A stretch of DNA of 64,000 nucleotides from Egicoccus halophilus (GCF_004300825.1 NZ_CP036250.1:1798001-1862000); one strand, 5' to 3'. Shown: positions 53,737 through 63,701, counted from the stretch's first letter. A program made the numbers and translations. Notes: a model not told the origin generated them from the sequence alone.

Positions 53737-54833
53737 CGGGAGGGCTGGGGACGGCGCTGGAGACGTTCGATCGCTGGGTCGCCCGCGGCGACTTCACGCT
53801 CGAGGGCCTCGGCCGGTTCCGGGTGCTGTTCGCCACGTACGCGCTGTTGCGACTGCCGAACTTCGCGTGGGCGTCGTCCTTCCCCGACGCTCTGTACGCC
53901 CCGCCGCCGGGCCTGATGACGCTGTTCGACGGCTTCCCACCGTCGGCGGTCCTGACCGGCCTGGAGCTGCTGCTCGCGGTCGCGCTGATGGCCGTGCTGG
54001 TGGGGTGGCGTACCCGTCCGGCGAGTCTGGTCGTCACGGCCGTACTGGTTCTCGGGCACGGCTTCACCTACTCGCTGGGCAAGATCGATCACGCGATCCT
54101 GTTCTTCCTGCTACCGGCATTCCTGGCCTTCGCGGGCTGGGACGGTGCCTGGTCGGTCGACGCTGCGCGCGAGCGCGCCAGCCGGACGGTCCGCCACTGG
54201 GTGCTGCGTGCGTACGCCCTCACCGTCGGCATCGCGATGGCGACGGCCGCCCTGCCCAAGGCCAGGGGCGGTTGGCTCTCGCCCGACAGCCACGCGGTCT
54301 GGTCGCAGCTGCTCATCGACCAGCAGGTCCGCCAGGTCGACACCGTCCTGGGGGCGCGGTTGGTCCAACTCGACGTGCCGGTGCTGTGGGAGGTGGTCGA
54401 CTGGCTCACCGTCGGCCTCGAGGGCGTCCTGATCGTCAGCGTGCTGTGGTGGCCGCTGTTCCGACTCGTGCTCGCCGGACTCGCCCTGTTCCATCTCGGC
54501 GTGTTGCTCACCCTCGACATCGCCTTCGTCGGCAACCTGCTCGCCTACGGCGCGTTCGTCCGTTGGGATCGGGTGTCCCTCCCCGCAGCCGGGGTGCGGG
54601 CCCGGGTGCGCCCGCGCCTGCGCCGGGTCCCCGAGGTGGCGATGGCCCTGGCGGTGACGGTGTCGGGCATCGGCTGGTACCTGCTGCCCGACGTCCCCCA
54701 CGTCGGCGGGGTGCTCCGGTACGGCGTGACCTGGACGGGAGCCGGCGTCGGCGCCTGGTATCTCGCCCGACAGGCACACCGGGCGGTGCGCGCCGTCGGC
54801 CGTTCCACCCGCCCGGCGGCGTCGGACGCCTGA
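53733..54833 (+). CDS. HTTM-family membrane protein (vitamin K gamma-carboxylase-like)
   Basis: 366 residues with about eight helices. LGRFRVLFATYALLRLP near the N-terminus, YSLGKIDHAILFFLLPAFLAFAGWDGAWS and KARGGWLS in the middle match the HTTM horizontally transferred transmembrane family related to gamma-glutamyl carboxylase. No enzymatic activity can be assumed for bacterial members. Coupled to the preceding small protein. Confidence 0.78.
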   Translation: MTGGLGTALETFDRWVARGDFTLEGLGRFRVLFATYALLRLPNFAWASSFPDALYAPPPGLMTLFDGFPPSAVLTGLELLLAVALMAVLVGWRTRPASLVVTAVLVLGHGFTYSLGKIDHAILFFLLPAFLAFAGWDGAWSVDAARERASRTVRHWVLRAYALTVGIAMATAALPKARGGWLSPDSHAVWSQLLIDQQVRQVDTVLGARLVQLDVPVLWEVVDWLTVGLEGVLIVSVLWWPLFRLVLAGLALFHLGVLLTLDIAFVGNLLAYGAFVRWDRVSLPAAGVRARVRPRLRRVPEVAMALAVTVSGIGWYLLPDVPHVGGVLRYGVTWTGAGVGAWYLARQAHRAVRAVGRSTRPAASDA

Positions 54834-55044
54834 TCCGTGGGCTCGGACGCCGAGCCGGCGTCATCACGCACGCGATCGGTGGCCGAACGGCCGGGATGCG
54901 CGCGTTGGCGGAGACAGCGGTTCCGGCGCGGAACCGCGGCACTAGCGTCAGCGACCTCTCCCTCCGGTGACGAGAGCAGCAGGCGTCGCCAGCGGCCGTA
55001 TGGGAGCGGCCCGCGGGGGAGGACGACGAGAGGGTGGAACCACC

Positions 55045-56919
55045 ATGAAGTCACCGATCCGCCGCGCGCGGCGGAGTTCACGTACCGGTCGCCGATCGTT
55101 CGCCGTCCTGGCGTCCGTGGCGATGCTCGCCGCCGCGATGCCGACTGCGGCGTTCGCCCAGTTGCCGTCGACCGACGACCCGCGTGCCGGGTTGGCGCCC
55201 GGCTTCGACGACGCCGAAGAGGCCAGCCTCGGTCTCGAGCACCGAGGACGGTTCGACAAGCGCGACAGCAACTTCTTCAACCCGAACAACATCGGGCAGT
55301 TCGCGTTCGCGAACTCGGACCTCGCCTTCACGGGCGACTACGCGATCCACGGCAACTGGCAGGGCTTCCAGATCTTCGACATCTCGGACCCGTCGAACCC
55401 GACGCTGCGCACCGAGGTGCTCTGCCCCGGTGGCCAGGGTGACGCCAACGTGCACGGCAACCTGCTGTTCACCTCCGTCGAGGAGGCGTCCGGGCGCGTC
55501 GACTGTGGCACCCAGGGTGCCGGCTCGTCGTTCACCCCGAACCCGGACCGTGCCCGTGGCGTGCGGATCTGGGACATCTCGAACATCGACGACCCGAAGC
55601 AGGTCGCGGTCGTGCAAACCTGTCGCGGTTCGCACACCAACCGGTTGGTCGAGGACCCCAACGACCCCGACCACGTCTACATCTACAACAACGGCACCTC
55701 GGGTCAGCGTCACGCGGGCGAGGCGGTCCACACGCCCGAGGGCTTCCGTGACGGTCGTTGCGGTCAGACCTCGGTCAACGCCGACAACCCGTCGCAGTGG
55801 ATGATCGAGGTCATCAAGGTCCCCGTGGACAACCCGGCCGCCGCCGAGGTCGTCAACGAGGCCCGGCTGTTCCAGGACTACGAGACCGGCGCCGTGAACG
55901 GCCTGCAGAACGGCCCGACCCGGTCCGGCCACCCGTGCTCGGACACCAACAGCTGCTTCCCGGCCGGCAACGGCTACTCGCCGAGCCCCAACAGCACCAC
56001 CTGCCACGACATCACGGCCTACCCGGAGATCGGCCTGGCCGCCGGCGCCTGCCAGGGCAACGGCACCCTGTTCGACATCTCCGACCCGGCCAACCCGACC
56101 CGCATCGACGCGGTCGCCGACGAGAACTTCGCCTACTGGCACTCGGCGAACTTCAGCAACGACGGCAGCAAGGTGATGTTCACCGACGAGTGGGGCGGCG
56201 GCACCGGCGCCCGCTGCGTCGCCCAGCACCGCCTCGAGTGGGGCGCCAACGCCCTGTTCGAGATCGTCGACACCGCCGACGGCAAGAAGCTCGAGTTCGC
56301 GAGCTACTACAAGCTGCCGGTGGCGCAGACCAACACCGAGAACTGCGTCGCCCACCAGGCCAACATCGTCCCGGTCCCCGGCCGCGACATCATCGTGCAG
56401 GCCTGGTACCAGGGTGGCATCTCGATGTTCGACTGGACCGACCCGCACAACCCGGTCGAGATCGGCTACTTCGACCGCGGTCCGATCAGCACGACCAGCA
56501 CCGTGCTCGGTGGGTTCTGGAGCGGCTACTGGTACAACGGATCGATCGTCGGTGGGGAGATCGCCCGCGGCCTCGACCTGCTCGACCTGGTGCCGACCGA
56601 GGACCTGACGGCCAACGAGATCGCGGCCGCCGACACCGTGCGCCTCGACGAGCACAACGCGATGTCGATGCGCCAGATCACGTGGGAGCCGAGCTTCCCG
56701 GTGGTGCGGGCGACGCTGGACCAGCTGGTGCGTGCCGAGGGCATCGCCCCGAACACGCTCAAGCAGGTCCAGGGCTTCATCGACCGGGCGGAGTCGTTCT
56801 CGACCGGCCCGCAGCGTCGTGCGGCCGTCTCGCAGCTGCAGAACGCGGCGAAGCAGCTCAAGGGGGCTGACCAGCAGCGGCTGGCGGATGCCCTGAACGA
56901 CCTGGCAGCGACGCTGTAG
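55045..56919 (+). CDS. Secreted LVIVD-repeat protein (beta-propeller-like)
   Basis: 624 residues. A signal peptide at 1-38 (VLASVAMLAAAMPTAAFA) is preceded by a twin-Arg-like basic stretch. Repeats of the form GFQIFDISDPSNP, GVRIWDISNIDDP, LFDISDPANPT and ISMFDWTDPHNPVEIGYF identify the LVIVD family, probably a propeller. Several Cys pairs suggest disulfides outside the cell. The C-terminal 80 residues are a helical tail. Function unknown. 211 bp upstream is free of genes. Confidence 0.85.
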   Translation: MKSPIRRARRSSRTGRRSFAVLASVAMLAAAMPTAAFAQLPSTDDPRAGLAPGFDDAEEASLGLEHRGRFDKRDSNFFNPNNIGQFAFANSDLAFTGDYAIHGNWQGFQIFDISDPSNPTLRTEVLCPGGQGDANVHGNLLFTSVEEASGRVDCGTQGAGSSFTPNPDRARGVRIWDISNIDDPKQVAVVQTCRGSHTNRLVEDPNDPDHVYIYNNGTSGQRHAGEAVHTPEGFRDGRCGQTSVNADNPSQWMIEVIKVPVDNPAAAEVVNEARLFQDYETGAVNGLQNGPTRSGHPCSDTNSCFPAGNGYSPSPNSTTCHDITAYPEIGLAAGACQGNGTLFDISDPANPTRIDAVADENFAYWHSANFSNDGSKVMFTDEWGGGTGARCVAQHRLEWGANALFEIVDTADGKKLEFASYYKLPVAQTNTENCVAHQANIVPVPGRDIIVQAWYQGGISMFDWTDPHNPVEIGYFDRGPISTTSTVLGGFWSGYWYNGSIVGGEIARGLDLLDLVPTEDLTANEIAAADTVRLDEHNAMSMRQITWEPSFPVVRATLDQLVRAEGIAPNTLKQVQGFIDRAESFSTGPQRRAAVSQLQNAAKQLKGADQQRLADALNDLAATL

Positions 56920-56935
56920 GACACCGCCACACCGA

Positions 56936-56979
56936 CGGGCGCCCGACCGACCGGATCTCCGGCTCGGTCGGGCCGCCCG
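56936..56979 (+). terminator. Long hairpin terminator after the LVIVD gene
   Basis: CGGGCGCCCGACCGA pairs with TCGGTCGGGCCGCCCG (one bulge), and the loop itself folds as CCGGA-TC-TCCGG. It starts 17 nt after the stop codon. It also separates the convergent lipoprotein gene. Confidence 0.7.
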
Positions 56980-57006
56980 AGGCGTTGCGACGGCCGCTAC
57001 GACCGG

Positions 57007-57183
57007 TCAGCCGGCGGGGTCGTCCGCTTCGGCCGGGCGGTCGGTGACCTCGTCGCCGGCCTCGTCGGGTGGCATCTGCTGATCGTCGTGGACTTCGTCG
57101 GCGGGCGGTGATCCGGGCTCGTCGCAGCCGGTCAACAGCAGCCCGAGGGTTGCTGCGGCTGCGATCCAGGGACGTGTGCGCAC
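57007..57183 (-). CDS. Small lipoprotein
   Basis: 58 residues. MRTRPWIAAAATLGLLLTGC is a lipoprotein signal with lipobox LLTGC; the mature part is short, acidic and Asp/Glu/Pro-rich (ADEVHDDQQMPPDEAGDEV). GTG start preceded by AAAGG. Role unknown; anchored to the outer face of the membrane. Confidence 0.75.
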   Translation of the reverse strand: MRTRPWIAAAATLGLLLTGCDEPGSPPADEVHDDQQMPPDEAGDEVTDRPAEADDPAG

Positions 57184-57304
57184 GCGTCGCCTTTCGCGCT
57201 CGTCGTCGTGTCGACCGTAACCCGCGGGTCCGTCGGCACCGCTGGCCACGGTGGCCGGTCGGGCACGCCGTCGACGGTGGTCCACGGGTGGGGAGCGGCG
57301 GTGC

Positions 57305-59041
57305 TCAGCCGGCGCGACGCAGGACGCGACCTTCCCACGGTCCGAGATGCAGCTGGTCGGGCGTGCCCGGCTCGCCCACCAGCACCTCGGCGTCGCGCCA
57401 CCGCCGGGCGTCCTCCAGCGGCACGTCGCGTGGTTGGCCGGAGAAATTGCCCAGGACGAGCAGTTCGACGTCGTCGAGGCGTCGGGTGAAGACGTACAGG
57501 TGCGCGTCGTCGGGCAGCAGCAGCGTGAAGTCGCCGTGCACCACCACCGGTTCGGTGTGGCGCAGTTCGATCAGCCGCCGGTAGTGGTGGAAGACCGAGT
57601 CGGGATCGTCGACCGCCGCGCGCGCGTTGATGGTCGCGAAGGTGGGGTTGGGTGCGATCCACGGCTCACCGGTCGTGAACCCGGCCTGTGGCCCGTCGTC
57701 CCACGGCATCGGTGTGCGCGCGTTGTCCCGGCTGCGTTCCCGCAGCTGCGCCAGGATCCGCTCGGGGTCGGCGCCGTCGGCGACGGCCTCGGCGTAGTGG
57801 TTGACCGACTCGATGTCACGGAAGTCCTCGATGCGGTCGAACGAGGTGTTGGTCAGCCCCAGTTCCTCTCCCTGGTAGACGTAGGGCGTCCCCCGGTGCA
57901 GGTGCAGGACCGTGCCCAGCATCTTGGCGGCCGGGACGCGGTGGTCGCCGTCGTCGGCGAATCGCGACACCGCCCGTGGCTGGTCGTGGTTGTTCCAGTA
58001 GAGGCTGTTCCAGCCGCGGTCGGCGAGCCCGACCTGCCAGCGTGCCAGCGAGGCCTTCAGCTCGCGCAGGTCCAGTGGGATCGCGTCCCACTTCGACGCC
58101 TCGTGGTCGAGCTGCACGTGCTCGAACTGGAACACCATGTCGATCTCGCGCCGGGCCGGATCGGTGAAGCGCCGGGCCTCTTCGAGCGTGACGCCGGGCA
58201 TCTCGCCCACCACCATCGTCGGCCGGTCGTGCGGGGCGATGACCTCGCGGTGCAGCTCGTGCAGGAACTCGTGGATGCGCGGACCGGAGAAGAAGTACGG
58301 CGAGCCGTCGCCGTACCGACCACCCGGATGCACGATGCCGTCGGGCAGCGCGGTGTCCTTGGAGACGAAGTTCACGACGTCCATGCGGAAGCCGTCCACG
58401 CCGCGGTCGAGCCAGAAGCGCATCACGTCGTACAGGGCGGCGCGGACCGCCGGGTTCTCCCAGTTGAGGTCGGGCTGCTTGCGGGAGAACAGGTGCAGGT
58501 AGTACTCGCCGGTGGCTTCGTCGAACGCCCACGCCGGACCGGAGAAGAAGCTGCCCCAGTTGTTGGGCTCGGCGCCCGGCGTCCCCGGCGCCATCCCGTC
58601 ACGGCCGGGCCGCCACCAGTACCAGTCCCGCTTGGGGTCCTCGACGCTCGATCGCGAGGCCACGAACCAGGGGTGCTCGTCGGAGCTGTGGTTGAACACC
58701 AGGTCCATCACGAGCTTCATCCCCCGCGCGTGCAACCCCTCGACGAGGTCGTCGAGGTCGGCGAGGGTCCCGAAGGTCGGATCGATGTCGGTGTAGTCGG
58801 CGACGTCGTAGCCGTTGTCGTCCTGCGGGGAGGGATAGACCGGCGAGAGCCACAGCACGTCGACACCGAGCTGCGCGAGGTAGTCCAGGCGCGAGGTGAT
58901 CCCGGCCAGGTCACCGACGCCGTCGCCGTCGCTGTCGGCGAAGCTGCGTGGGTAGACCTGGTAGACGACCGCCGTCTTCCACCACTGCTCACCGGACCGG
59001 TCGACGTCGACGGAGCTCGGAGCTGGTGCGGCATCGTTCAC
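57305..59041 (-). CDS. GH13 alpha-glucosidase (oligo-1,6-glucosidase / trehalase-like)
   Basis: 578 residues, cytoplasmic. A (beta/alpha)8 barrel with the GH13 motifs: DLVFNHSS at 113-120, GVDGFRMDVVNF with nucleophile Asp221, GEMPG with acid/base Glu280, and NNHDQPR with His352-Asp353. A C-terminal beta domain ends near LLVLGNFSG. The motif set fits alpha-glucosidase or oligo-1,6-glucosidase; the precise sugar cannot be set. GTG start behind GAGGACG, chosen over a longer Arg-rich frame. No sugar transporter lies nearby. Confidence 0.9.
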   Translation of the reverse strand: MNDAAPAPSSVDVDRSGEQWWKTAVVYQVYPRSFADSDGDGVGDLAGITSRLDYLAQLGVDVLWLSPVYPSPQDDNGYDVADYTDIDPTFGTLADLDDLVEGLHARGMKLVMDLVFNHSSDEHPWFVASRSSVEDPKRDWYWWRPGRDGMAPGTPGAEPNNWGSFFSGPAWAFDEATGEYYLHLFSRKQPDLNWENPAVRAALYDVMRFWLDRGVDGFRMDVVNFVSKDTALPDGIVHPGGRYGDGSPYFFSGPRIHEFLHELHREVIAPHDRPTMVVGEMPGVTLEEARRFTDPARREIDMVFQFEHVQLDHEASKWDAIPLDLRELKASLARWQVGLADRGWNSLYWNNHDQPRAVSRFADDGDHRVPAAKMLGTVLHLHRGTPYVYQGEELGLTNTSFDRIEDFRDIESVNHYAEAVADGADPERILAQLRERSRDNARTPMPWDDGPQAGFTTGEPWIAPNPTFATINARAAVDDPDSVFHHYRRLIELRHTEPVVVHGDFTLLLPDDAHLYVFTRRLDDVELLVLGNFSGQPRDVPLEDARRWRDAEVLVGEPGTPDQLHLGPWEGRVLRRAG

Positions 59042-59123
59042 GGCGGGACGTCCTCGGGCTCGGTGGAGGGTGGTGGCAGTGCAGCCGTTCACGACCCGGC
59101 TGTCCAGCTCACGGCCGCCGGTG

Positions 59124-60173
59124 TCAGGCGCGTGGGGTGACGTCGGGCTCCTCGTCGTCCTGATCGGCGGGCACCAACGGGGAGGCGTCGGGTGCCGAGC
59201 TCGGCGACTCGGGCGAGGTCGTGTCACCGTGGAGCGACTTCGCACACGCGACCCCGGCGGTGGTGCCCTTGCCGATCGCGACCGCGACCAACTGCATGCC
59301 GTGCGTGACGTCCCCGGCGGCGTAGACGCCCGGAACGGTGGTCTGTCCCTCGGCGTCGGCGACCAGCACCCCCTCGGCATCGACCTCGCAGCCGAGTGAG
59401 CTCGCCAGCGACAGGTCGGCGTCGTGGGCGATCGAGAAGAACACCATGCCGGCGGCCACCACGCGGCCGCTGGCGAGGCGGACGCCCTGCAGGGACCCGC
59501 GGGTGCCGAGCAGTTCCTCGGCGGGGTCGTCGGTCACGAAGTCCATGCCCAGCCGGGTGCAGGCGTCGAGCTGCTCGGCCGAGACCTGCGGCGAGGGCCC
59601 GTCGGTGACGATGGTGACCGAGCTGGCCCAGTCGAGCAGCTCGGAGGCGAACGCCGGCACGTGCGGCCCCCAGCCGAGCACGACGACGGGCTTGTCCCGC
59701 GCGTCGAACCCCTCGCAGCTCGGGCAGTGGAAGACGTCGGCGCCGTAGTGCTCCTCGAAGCGTTCCAGTGCGGGGAACGCGTCACGGACACCGGTGGCCA
59801 GCACCACCCGGCGGGTCGCCACCTGCCGACCGTCGTCGAGCGTCGCGACGAACCGACAGTCGTCCTTCGCGTCGGGGTCGCCGACGAGTTCGACGACCCG
59901 GCCCTCGAGGCGGGTCACGTGCGGGTAGCGGGTGAGTCCCTGTCGCAGGCGCTGCTGCAGGTCGTCGGGGGGGATCGGGTCGAGCCCCGGGATCCCGTTG
60001 ACCTGGTCCACCCACCGGTTGCGCGGCTCACCGGCGTCCACGAGCAGGGTCCGCCGCCGGTAGCGACCGAGCCACGTCGCGGCGGACGCGCCGGCGGGAC
60101 CGCCGCCGACCACGACGACGTCGACCTGGTCGGGCAGAGCGGGGACCGGCGTCCCCGTCGGTGGGGCGGACAT
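59124..60173 (-). CDS. Thioredoxin-reductase-like FAD/NAD(P) oxidoreductase
   Basis: 349 residues. GGGPAG at 23-28 binds FAD, GWGPHV starts the NAD(P) domain, and GVYAAGDVTHGMQLVAVAIGKGTTAGV is the second FAD site. The redox pair Cys150/Cys153 in CPSCEG stands where thioredoxin reductases have CxxC. A disordered Ser/Pro/Asp tail of about 30 residues follows. ATG start behind GAGG. No thioredoxin gene is adjacent, so the partner is unknown. Confidence 0.87.
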   Translation of the reverse strand: MSAPPTGTPVPALPDQVDVVVVGGGPAGASAATWLGRYRRRTLLVDAGEPRNRWVDQVNGIPGLDPIPPDDLQQRLRQGLTRYPHVTRLEGRVVELVGDPDAKDDCRFVATLDDGRQVATRRVVLATGVRDAFPALERFEEHYGADVFHCPSCEGFDARDKPVVVLGWGPHVPAFASELLDWASSVTIVTDGPSPQVSAEQLDACTRLGMDFVTDDPAEELLGTRGSLQGVRLASGRVVAAGMVFFSIAHDADLSLASSLGCEVDAEGVLVADAEGQTTVPGVYAAGDVTHGMQLVAVAIGKGTTAGVACAKSLHGDTTSPESPSSAPDASPLVPADQDDEEPDVTPRA

Positions 60174-60256
60174 GGGCAGCCTCTGGTCGTCGGGCCGCGA
60201 GCCTGCCCCCCGACGGCCGGGAACGGCGGTGGCCGATGGCGCCGTCCGGCCGGCGG

Positions 60257-62542
60257 TCAGCTGCGCACGGGCGCCCGACGCTCGTGGCCCCGTCCCGTCG
60301 CCGGTGTGGCGCCCGCGCTCGGGGTGTCGTCCGTCGCGGGCGTGACGTCGACGGGGATGCCGTTGAGCACGGCGGTGCCCGACAGCACGTCGAGCTCGGC
60401 GGCGTCGGTCAGCAGGTTGCTGTTGACGCCGTTGCCACGGCGGGCCTCGGTCAGCTCCACGCCGTCGAGGTCGGAGCCGAAGCCGTGCGGCAGGCTCACG
60501 ACCCCCTCGCGCAGGTCGTCGGTGACCTCGACGCGCGCCACGAGCTCGCCGACCCGCGAACGCACCGTCGCCCGGCCGCCGTCGACCAGTCCCTCGCGGG
60601 CGGCGTCGGCCGGCGACACCTGCAGGGTGCACAGCGACCCGCCGCGGAGCCCGGCGACGTTGTGGGACCAGGAGTTGTTGGTGCGCAGGTGCCGTCGCCC
60701 GATCAGGACCAGACCGTCGGTCGACGGTGCCGCGAGTTCGTCGGCCAGGGCTTCGATCCCGGGCACGAGGAGGTCGGGCAGCACCTCGACGCGTCCGGAC
60801 GCGGTGTTGACGACCTCGTCGAGTCGCGGCTGGAGCGGCCCGAGGTCGACGCCGTGCGGGGCGGCCTCGAGATCCGCCAGGGTCAGGCCGTCCGGATCCT
60901 GTCCGAAGCCGTCACCGGAACGGCCGGCTCGCAGGAGCAGGTCGAGCAGCCGCTCGGGACCGACGCGGTCACCGACCGCGGCGAGCAGCGCCTGCGGGTC
61001 GCGCTGCGCGACGCGCGCCGACGGATCGGTCACCAGCTGCTCGGCGAGCTGGTGGGCCACGAAGGCGTCGGCGGCCGCGAGGTCGAGCGGTGGCCGCTGG
61101 CCCAGGACCACGGCGGCGAGGCCGAGCAGGATCTGCCACTCGTCGAGCTGGCCCGCCGGTGGCGCGAAGGTGGCGGGGGAGTAGTTGGCGACGTTGCGCA
61201 CGGCGAAACCGGTGAAGGTGAGGTCGTAGTGGGAGCGTTCGAGCACCGACGGCGGCGGCAGGAGCACCGTGGCGTGCCGGGCGGTCGCGGTGACGTGGGT
61301 GTCGACGGCCACGACCAGATCGAGGCCGGCGATGGCGGCGTCGAGCCGGCCCGCGTCGGGCGAGGAGATCACCGGGTTGCCGGCGAGCACGAACAGGGCC
61401 CGCAGTTGCCCGTCGCCGGGGGTCTCGATCTCGTCGGCGAGCGTGGCGACGGGCAGCTCGCCGATCACCTCGGGCAGGCCGCGGACGCGGCTGCGCCAAC
61501 GGCCGGCGGTGAACGGCCGCCGCGTCGGCCGGTGGTGTGCGGGGGCGGCGAACATCGCGCCGCCCGGGCGGTCGAGGTTGCCGGTGAGCAGGTTCACGAC
61601 GTCGACCAGCCAGCTGGTCACGGTGCCGTGACGGACCGTGGTGGTGCCCAACCGCCCGTACACGCAGGCCCGCCCCGCGGCGGCCAGCTCCCTCGCCAGC
61701 TCGCGGACGGCCTCCGCCGGGATGCCGACGCGTGGTGACACCACCTGCGGGGTGAACGGCGACAGTCGTCCGCGCAGGGCATCCAGTCCGGTCACACGCG
61801 GGGAGTTCAGGACCTCGCCGTCGACCAGTCCCTCGGCCAGCAGCACGTTCGCGACGGCGGCGAGCAGCAGCGCATCGGTGCCGGGGCGGACGGCCAGGTG
61901 CCGATCGGCGCGCGCCGCCGTGCGGGTGCGGCGGGGATCGACGACCACGAGCCTGCCCCCGCGCCGCCGTAGCGCATCGAGCCGGCCAGGCAGGTTCGGG
62001 GCGGTCCACAGCGAGCCGTTGCTGACCCGGGGGTTGCCGCCGAGGACGACCAGCAGGTCGGTGCGGTCGATGTCGGGGACCGGCACGGCCAGCGGGTCGC
62101 CGAACATCGCGCCGCAGGACAGGTGTTTGGGCAGCTGGTCGACGCTCGAGGCCGAGAACACCTGCCGCGTGCCCAGCGCCTTGAGCAGCGGTCGCACGTA
62201 GAGCTGACCGGCGAGATTGTGCACGTTGGGGTTGCCGAGGTAGACACCGACGGCGTCGCGACCGTGCTCGGTGAGGATCGGCGCCAACCGTCGGCCGATC
62301 TCGTCGAAGGCCTCCTCCCAGTCGACCTCGACCCAGCCGCCGTCGCGCCGCACCCGGGGACGGGTGAGCCGGTCGGGGTCGGCGTGGACCTCGCCGATCA
62401 GGGCCCCCTTGGGGCACAGGTAGCCGGCGCTGAACACGTCGTGTTCGTCGCCGACGACCCGGACGACCGTGTTCCCGTCGAGCGTCAGTCGCAGGCCGCA
62501 GGTCGCCTCGCACAGCGCGCAGGTCCGGATGGCGGTGGCCAA
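60257..62542 (-). CDS. DMSO-reductase-family molybdopterin oxidoreductase
   Basis: 761 residues. An N-terminal [4Fe-4S] motif has Cys8, Cys11, Cys15 and Cys43 (CALCEATC ... LCPKG). LVVLGGNPRVSNGSLW and LFVLAGNPVISSPDAG are the two bis-MGD binding repeats, and the C-terminal cap (IGRRHLRTNNSWSHN ... LPHGFGSD) is complete. No Tat signal, so it is cytoplasmic. TTG start behind GGGAGGA at 7 nt, chosen over a longer Pro-rich frame. The metal ligand and substrate are not clear; no electron-transfer subunit is adjacent, but the flavoprotein gene follows. Confidence 0.88.
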   Translation of the reverse strand: MATAIRTCALCEATCGLRLTLDGNTVVRVVGDEHDVFSAGYLCPKGALIGEVHADPDRLTRPRVRRDGGWVEVDWEEAFDEIGRRLAPILTEHGRDAVGVYLGNPNVHNLAGQLYVRPLLKALGTRQVFSASSVDQLPKHLSCGAMFGDPLAVPVPDIDRTDLLVVLGGNPRVSNGSLWTAPNLPGRLDALRRRGGRLVVVDPRRTRTAARADRHLAVRPGTDALLLAAVANVLLAEGLVDGEVLNSPRVTGLDALRGRLSPFTPQVVSPRVGIPAEAVRELARELAAAGRACVYGRLGTTTVRHGTVTSWLVDVVNLLTGNLDRPGGAMFAAPAHHRPTRRPFTAGRWRSRVRGLPEVIGELPVATLADEIETPGDGQLRALFVLAGNPVISSPDAGRLDAAIAGLDLVVAVDTHVTATARHATVLLPPPSVLERSHYDLTFTGFAVRNVANYSPATFAPPAGQLDEWQILLGLAAVVLGQRPPLDLAAADAFVAHQLAEQLVTDPSARVAQRDPQALLAAVGDRVGPERLLDLLLRAGRSGDGFGQDPDGLTLADLEAAPHGVDLGPLQPRLDEVVNTASGRVEVLPDLLVPGIEALADELAAPSTDGLVLIGRRHLRTNNSWSHNVAGLRGGSLCTLQVSPADAAREGLVDGGRATVRSRVGELVARVEVTDDLREGVVSLPHGFGSDLDGVELTEARRGNGVNSNLLTDAAELDVLSGTAVLNGIPVDVTPATDDTPSAGATPATGRGHERRAPVRS

Positions 62543-62561
62543 GGCGACGTCCTCCCGAGCG

Positions 62562-63587
62562 TCAGGAGGCCACGCTATCGCTCTCGGGGGCACCGGTGCC
62601 CCTCGCGCCGTCGGCACGTCGGGTGGCGGCCTCGACGCTGGGCGAGGGGCCGGTGGCCGCCCGCAACGCGGTCAGTGCGACGCGGGCCTGCAGCACCGCG
62701 GCCCGGGCGGCGGTGCGCGGAAGGTCCAGTTCCAGGGCGCGGCGTTCGTGCGGCTCGAGCGAGCCGATCGCACCGGCGTACAGCACGAGGTAGGCCCCGC
62801 GGACCGAGGCGGGCAGCGGTGGCCAGCGCAGGAACCGCAGTGCCGAGCGCCCCTGCTCGTTGACACCGAGCTCCGGGGCGAAGTCGGCGAGCGCAGCGTC
62901 GAGTTCGTCCTCCGTGCGGGGCAGGACACCGTCGTCGAGCAGCGGCAGTGCCACCCGGCCCGCCCGCAGCTCGGCCTGCGCTCGTTCGTCGGCGAGCAGC
63001 CCGTCGACGTCGACGGCGGGGTCGAGCAGGGCAGCGATGCGCGACTGTTGGAGAACGAACGCGTCGCGCCGCTCCGGTCCGAGCGGGCGCGGCGACCACG
63101 CCCGGTCGGCGACCAGGAACGAGGAGGTGAGGGCGATGCCCACCCAGGTGAGCAGTCGCGGGTCGTCCGCCCGGTAACGGCGGCCGTCGGGCGCGGTGCC
63201 GTGCACGTGCGGATGGACCCGACGGACCTGTCGGGCGACCCGCAACGCCTCCGGCGTCGAGCCGAACGTCGAGGCGGTGACGTACGCCGAGGTGCGGTGC
63301 AACCGGCCGAGCGGGTCGGTCCGGAAGGCGGAGTGGTCGGCGACGCCGGCCATGGCCAGCGGGTGCGCCACCTGCAGCAGCAGGGCCCGGAGGCCGCCGG
63401 CGATCGCGGCCGGTTCCCCGATCACCTGCCACGACGCCGAACCGGGGCCGCACAGCCCCGGGTCGCCCGCGCCGGTGGCCGGATCGAACGGCGGCGGGCC
63501 GAACAGTCGCCCGAGCTGCCAGCGCACCAGCGCGCGCACGCCCGGGAGTCCGAGGGAGGGCCCGAGGGAACGTTGGCGTCGAGTCAT
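62562..63587 (-). CDS. MpaB/DUF2236-family oxygenase-like protein
   Basis: 341 residues, mostly helical. LLQVAHPLAMAGVADHSAFRTDPLGRLHRTSAYVTASTFGS contains the conserved His-Pro and Arg-Thr blocks of DUF2236 (latex-clearing/MpaB family), which bind haem in studied members. Ends 19 nt before the molybdoenzyme start, so they are probably one operon. Substrate unknown. ATG start. Confidence 0.85.
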   Translation of the reverse strand: MTRRQRSLGPSLGLPGVRALVRWQLGRLFGPPPFDPATGAGDPGLCGPGSASWQVIGEPAAIAGGLRALLLQVAHPLAMAGVADHSAFRTDPLGRLHRTSAYVTASTFGSTPEALRVARQVRRVHPHVHGTAPDGRRYRADDPRLLTWVGIALTSSFLVADRAWSPRPLGPERRDAFVLQQSRIAALLDPAVDVDGLLADERAQAELRAGRVALPLLDDGVLPRTEDELDAALADFAPELGVNEQGRSALRFLRWPPLPASVRGAYLVLYAGAIGSLEPHERRALELDLPRTAARAAVLQARVALTALRAATGPSPSVEAATRRADGARGTGAPESDSVAS

Positions 63588-63701
63588 GTCCCCAGCGTGC
63601 CAGCGCCCGCGTGTCCGTGACGGCGTCGACCCGGCCCATCCGTCCCGGCACCGTCGACGTTCGTGCCGTCACCGACTGCGAGGCCACGCTGACGGGACGG
63701 C

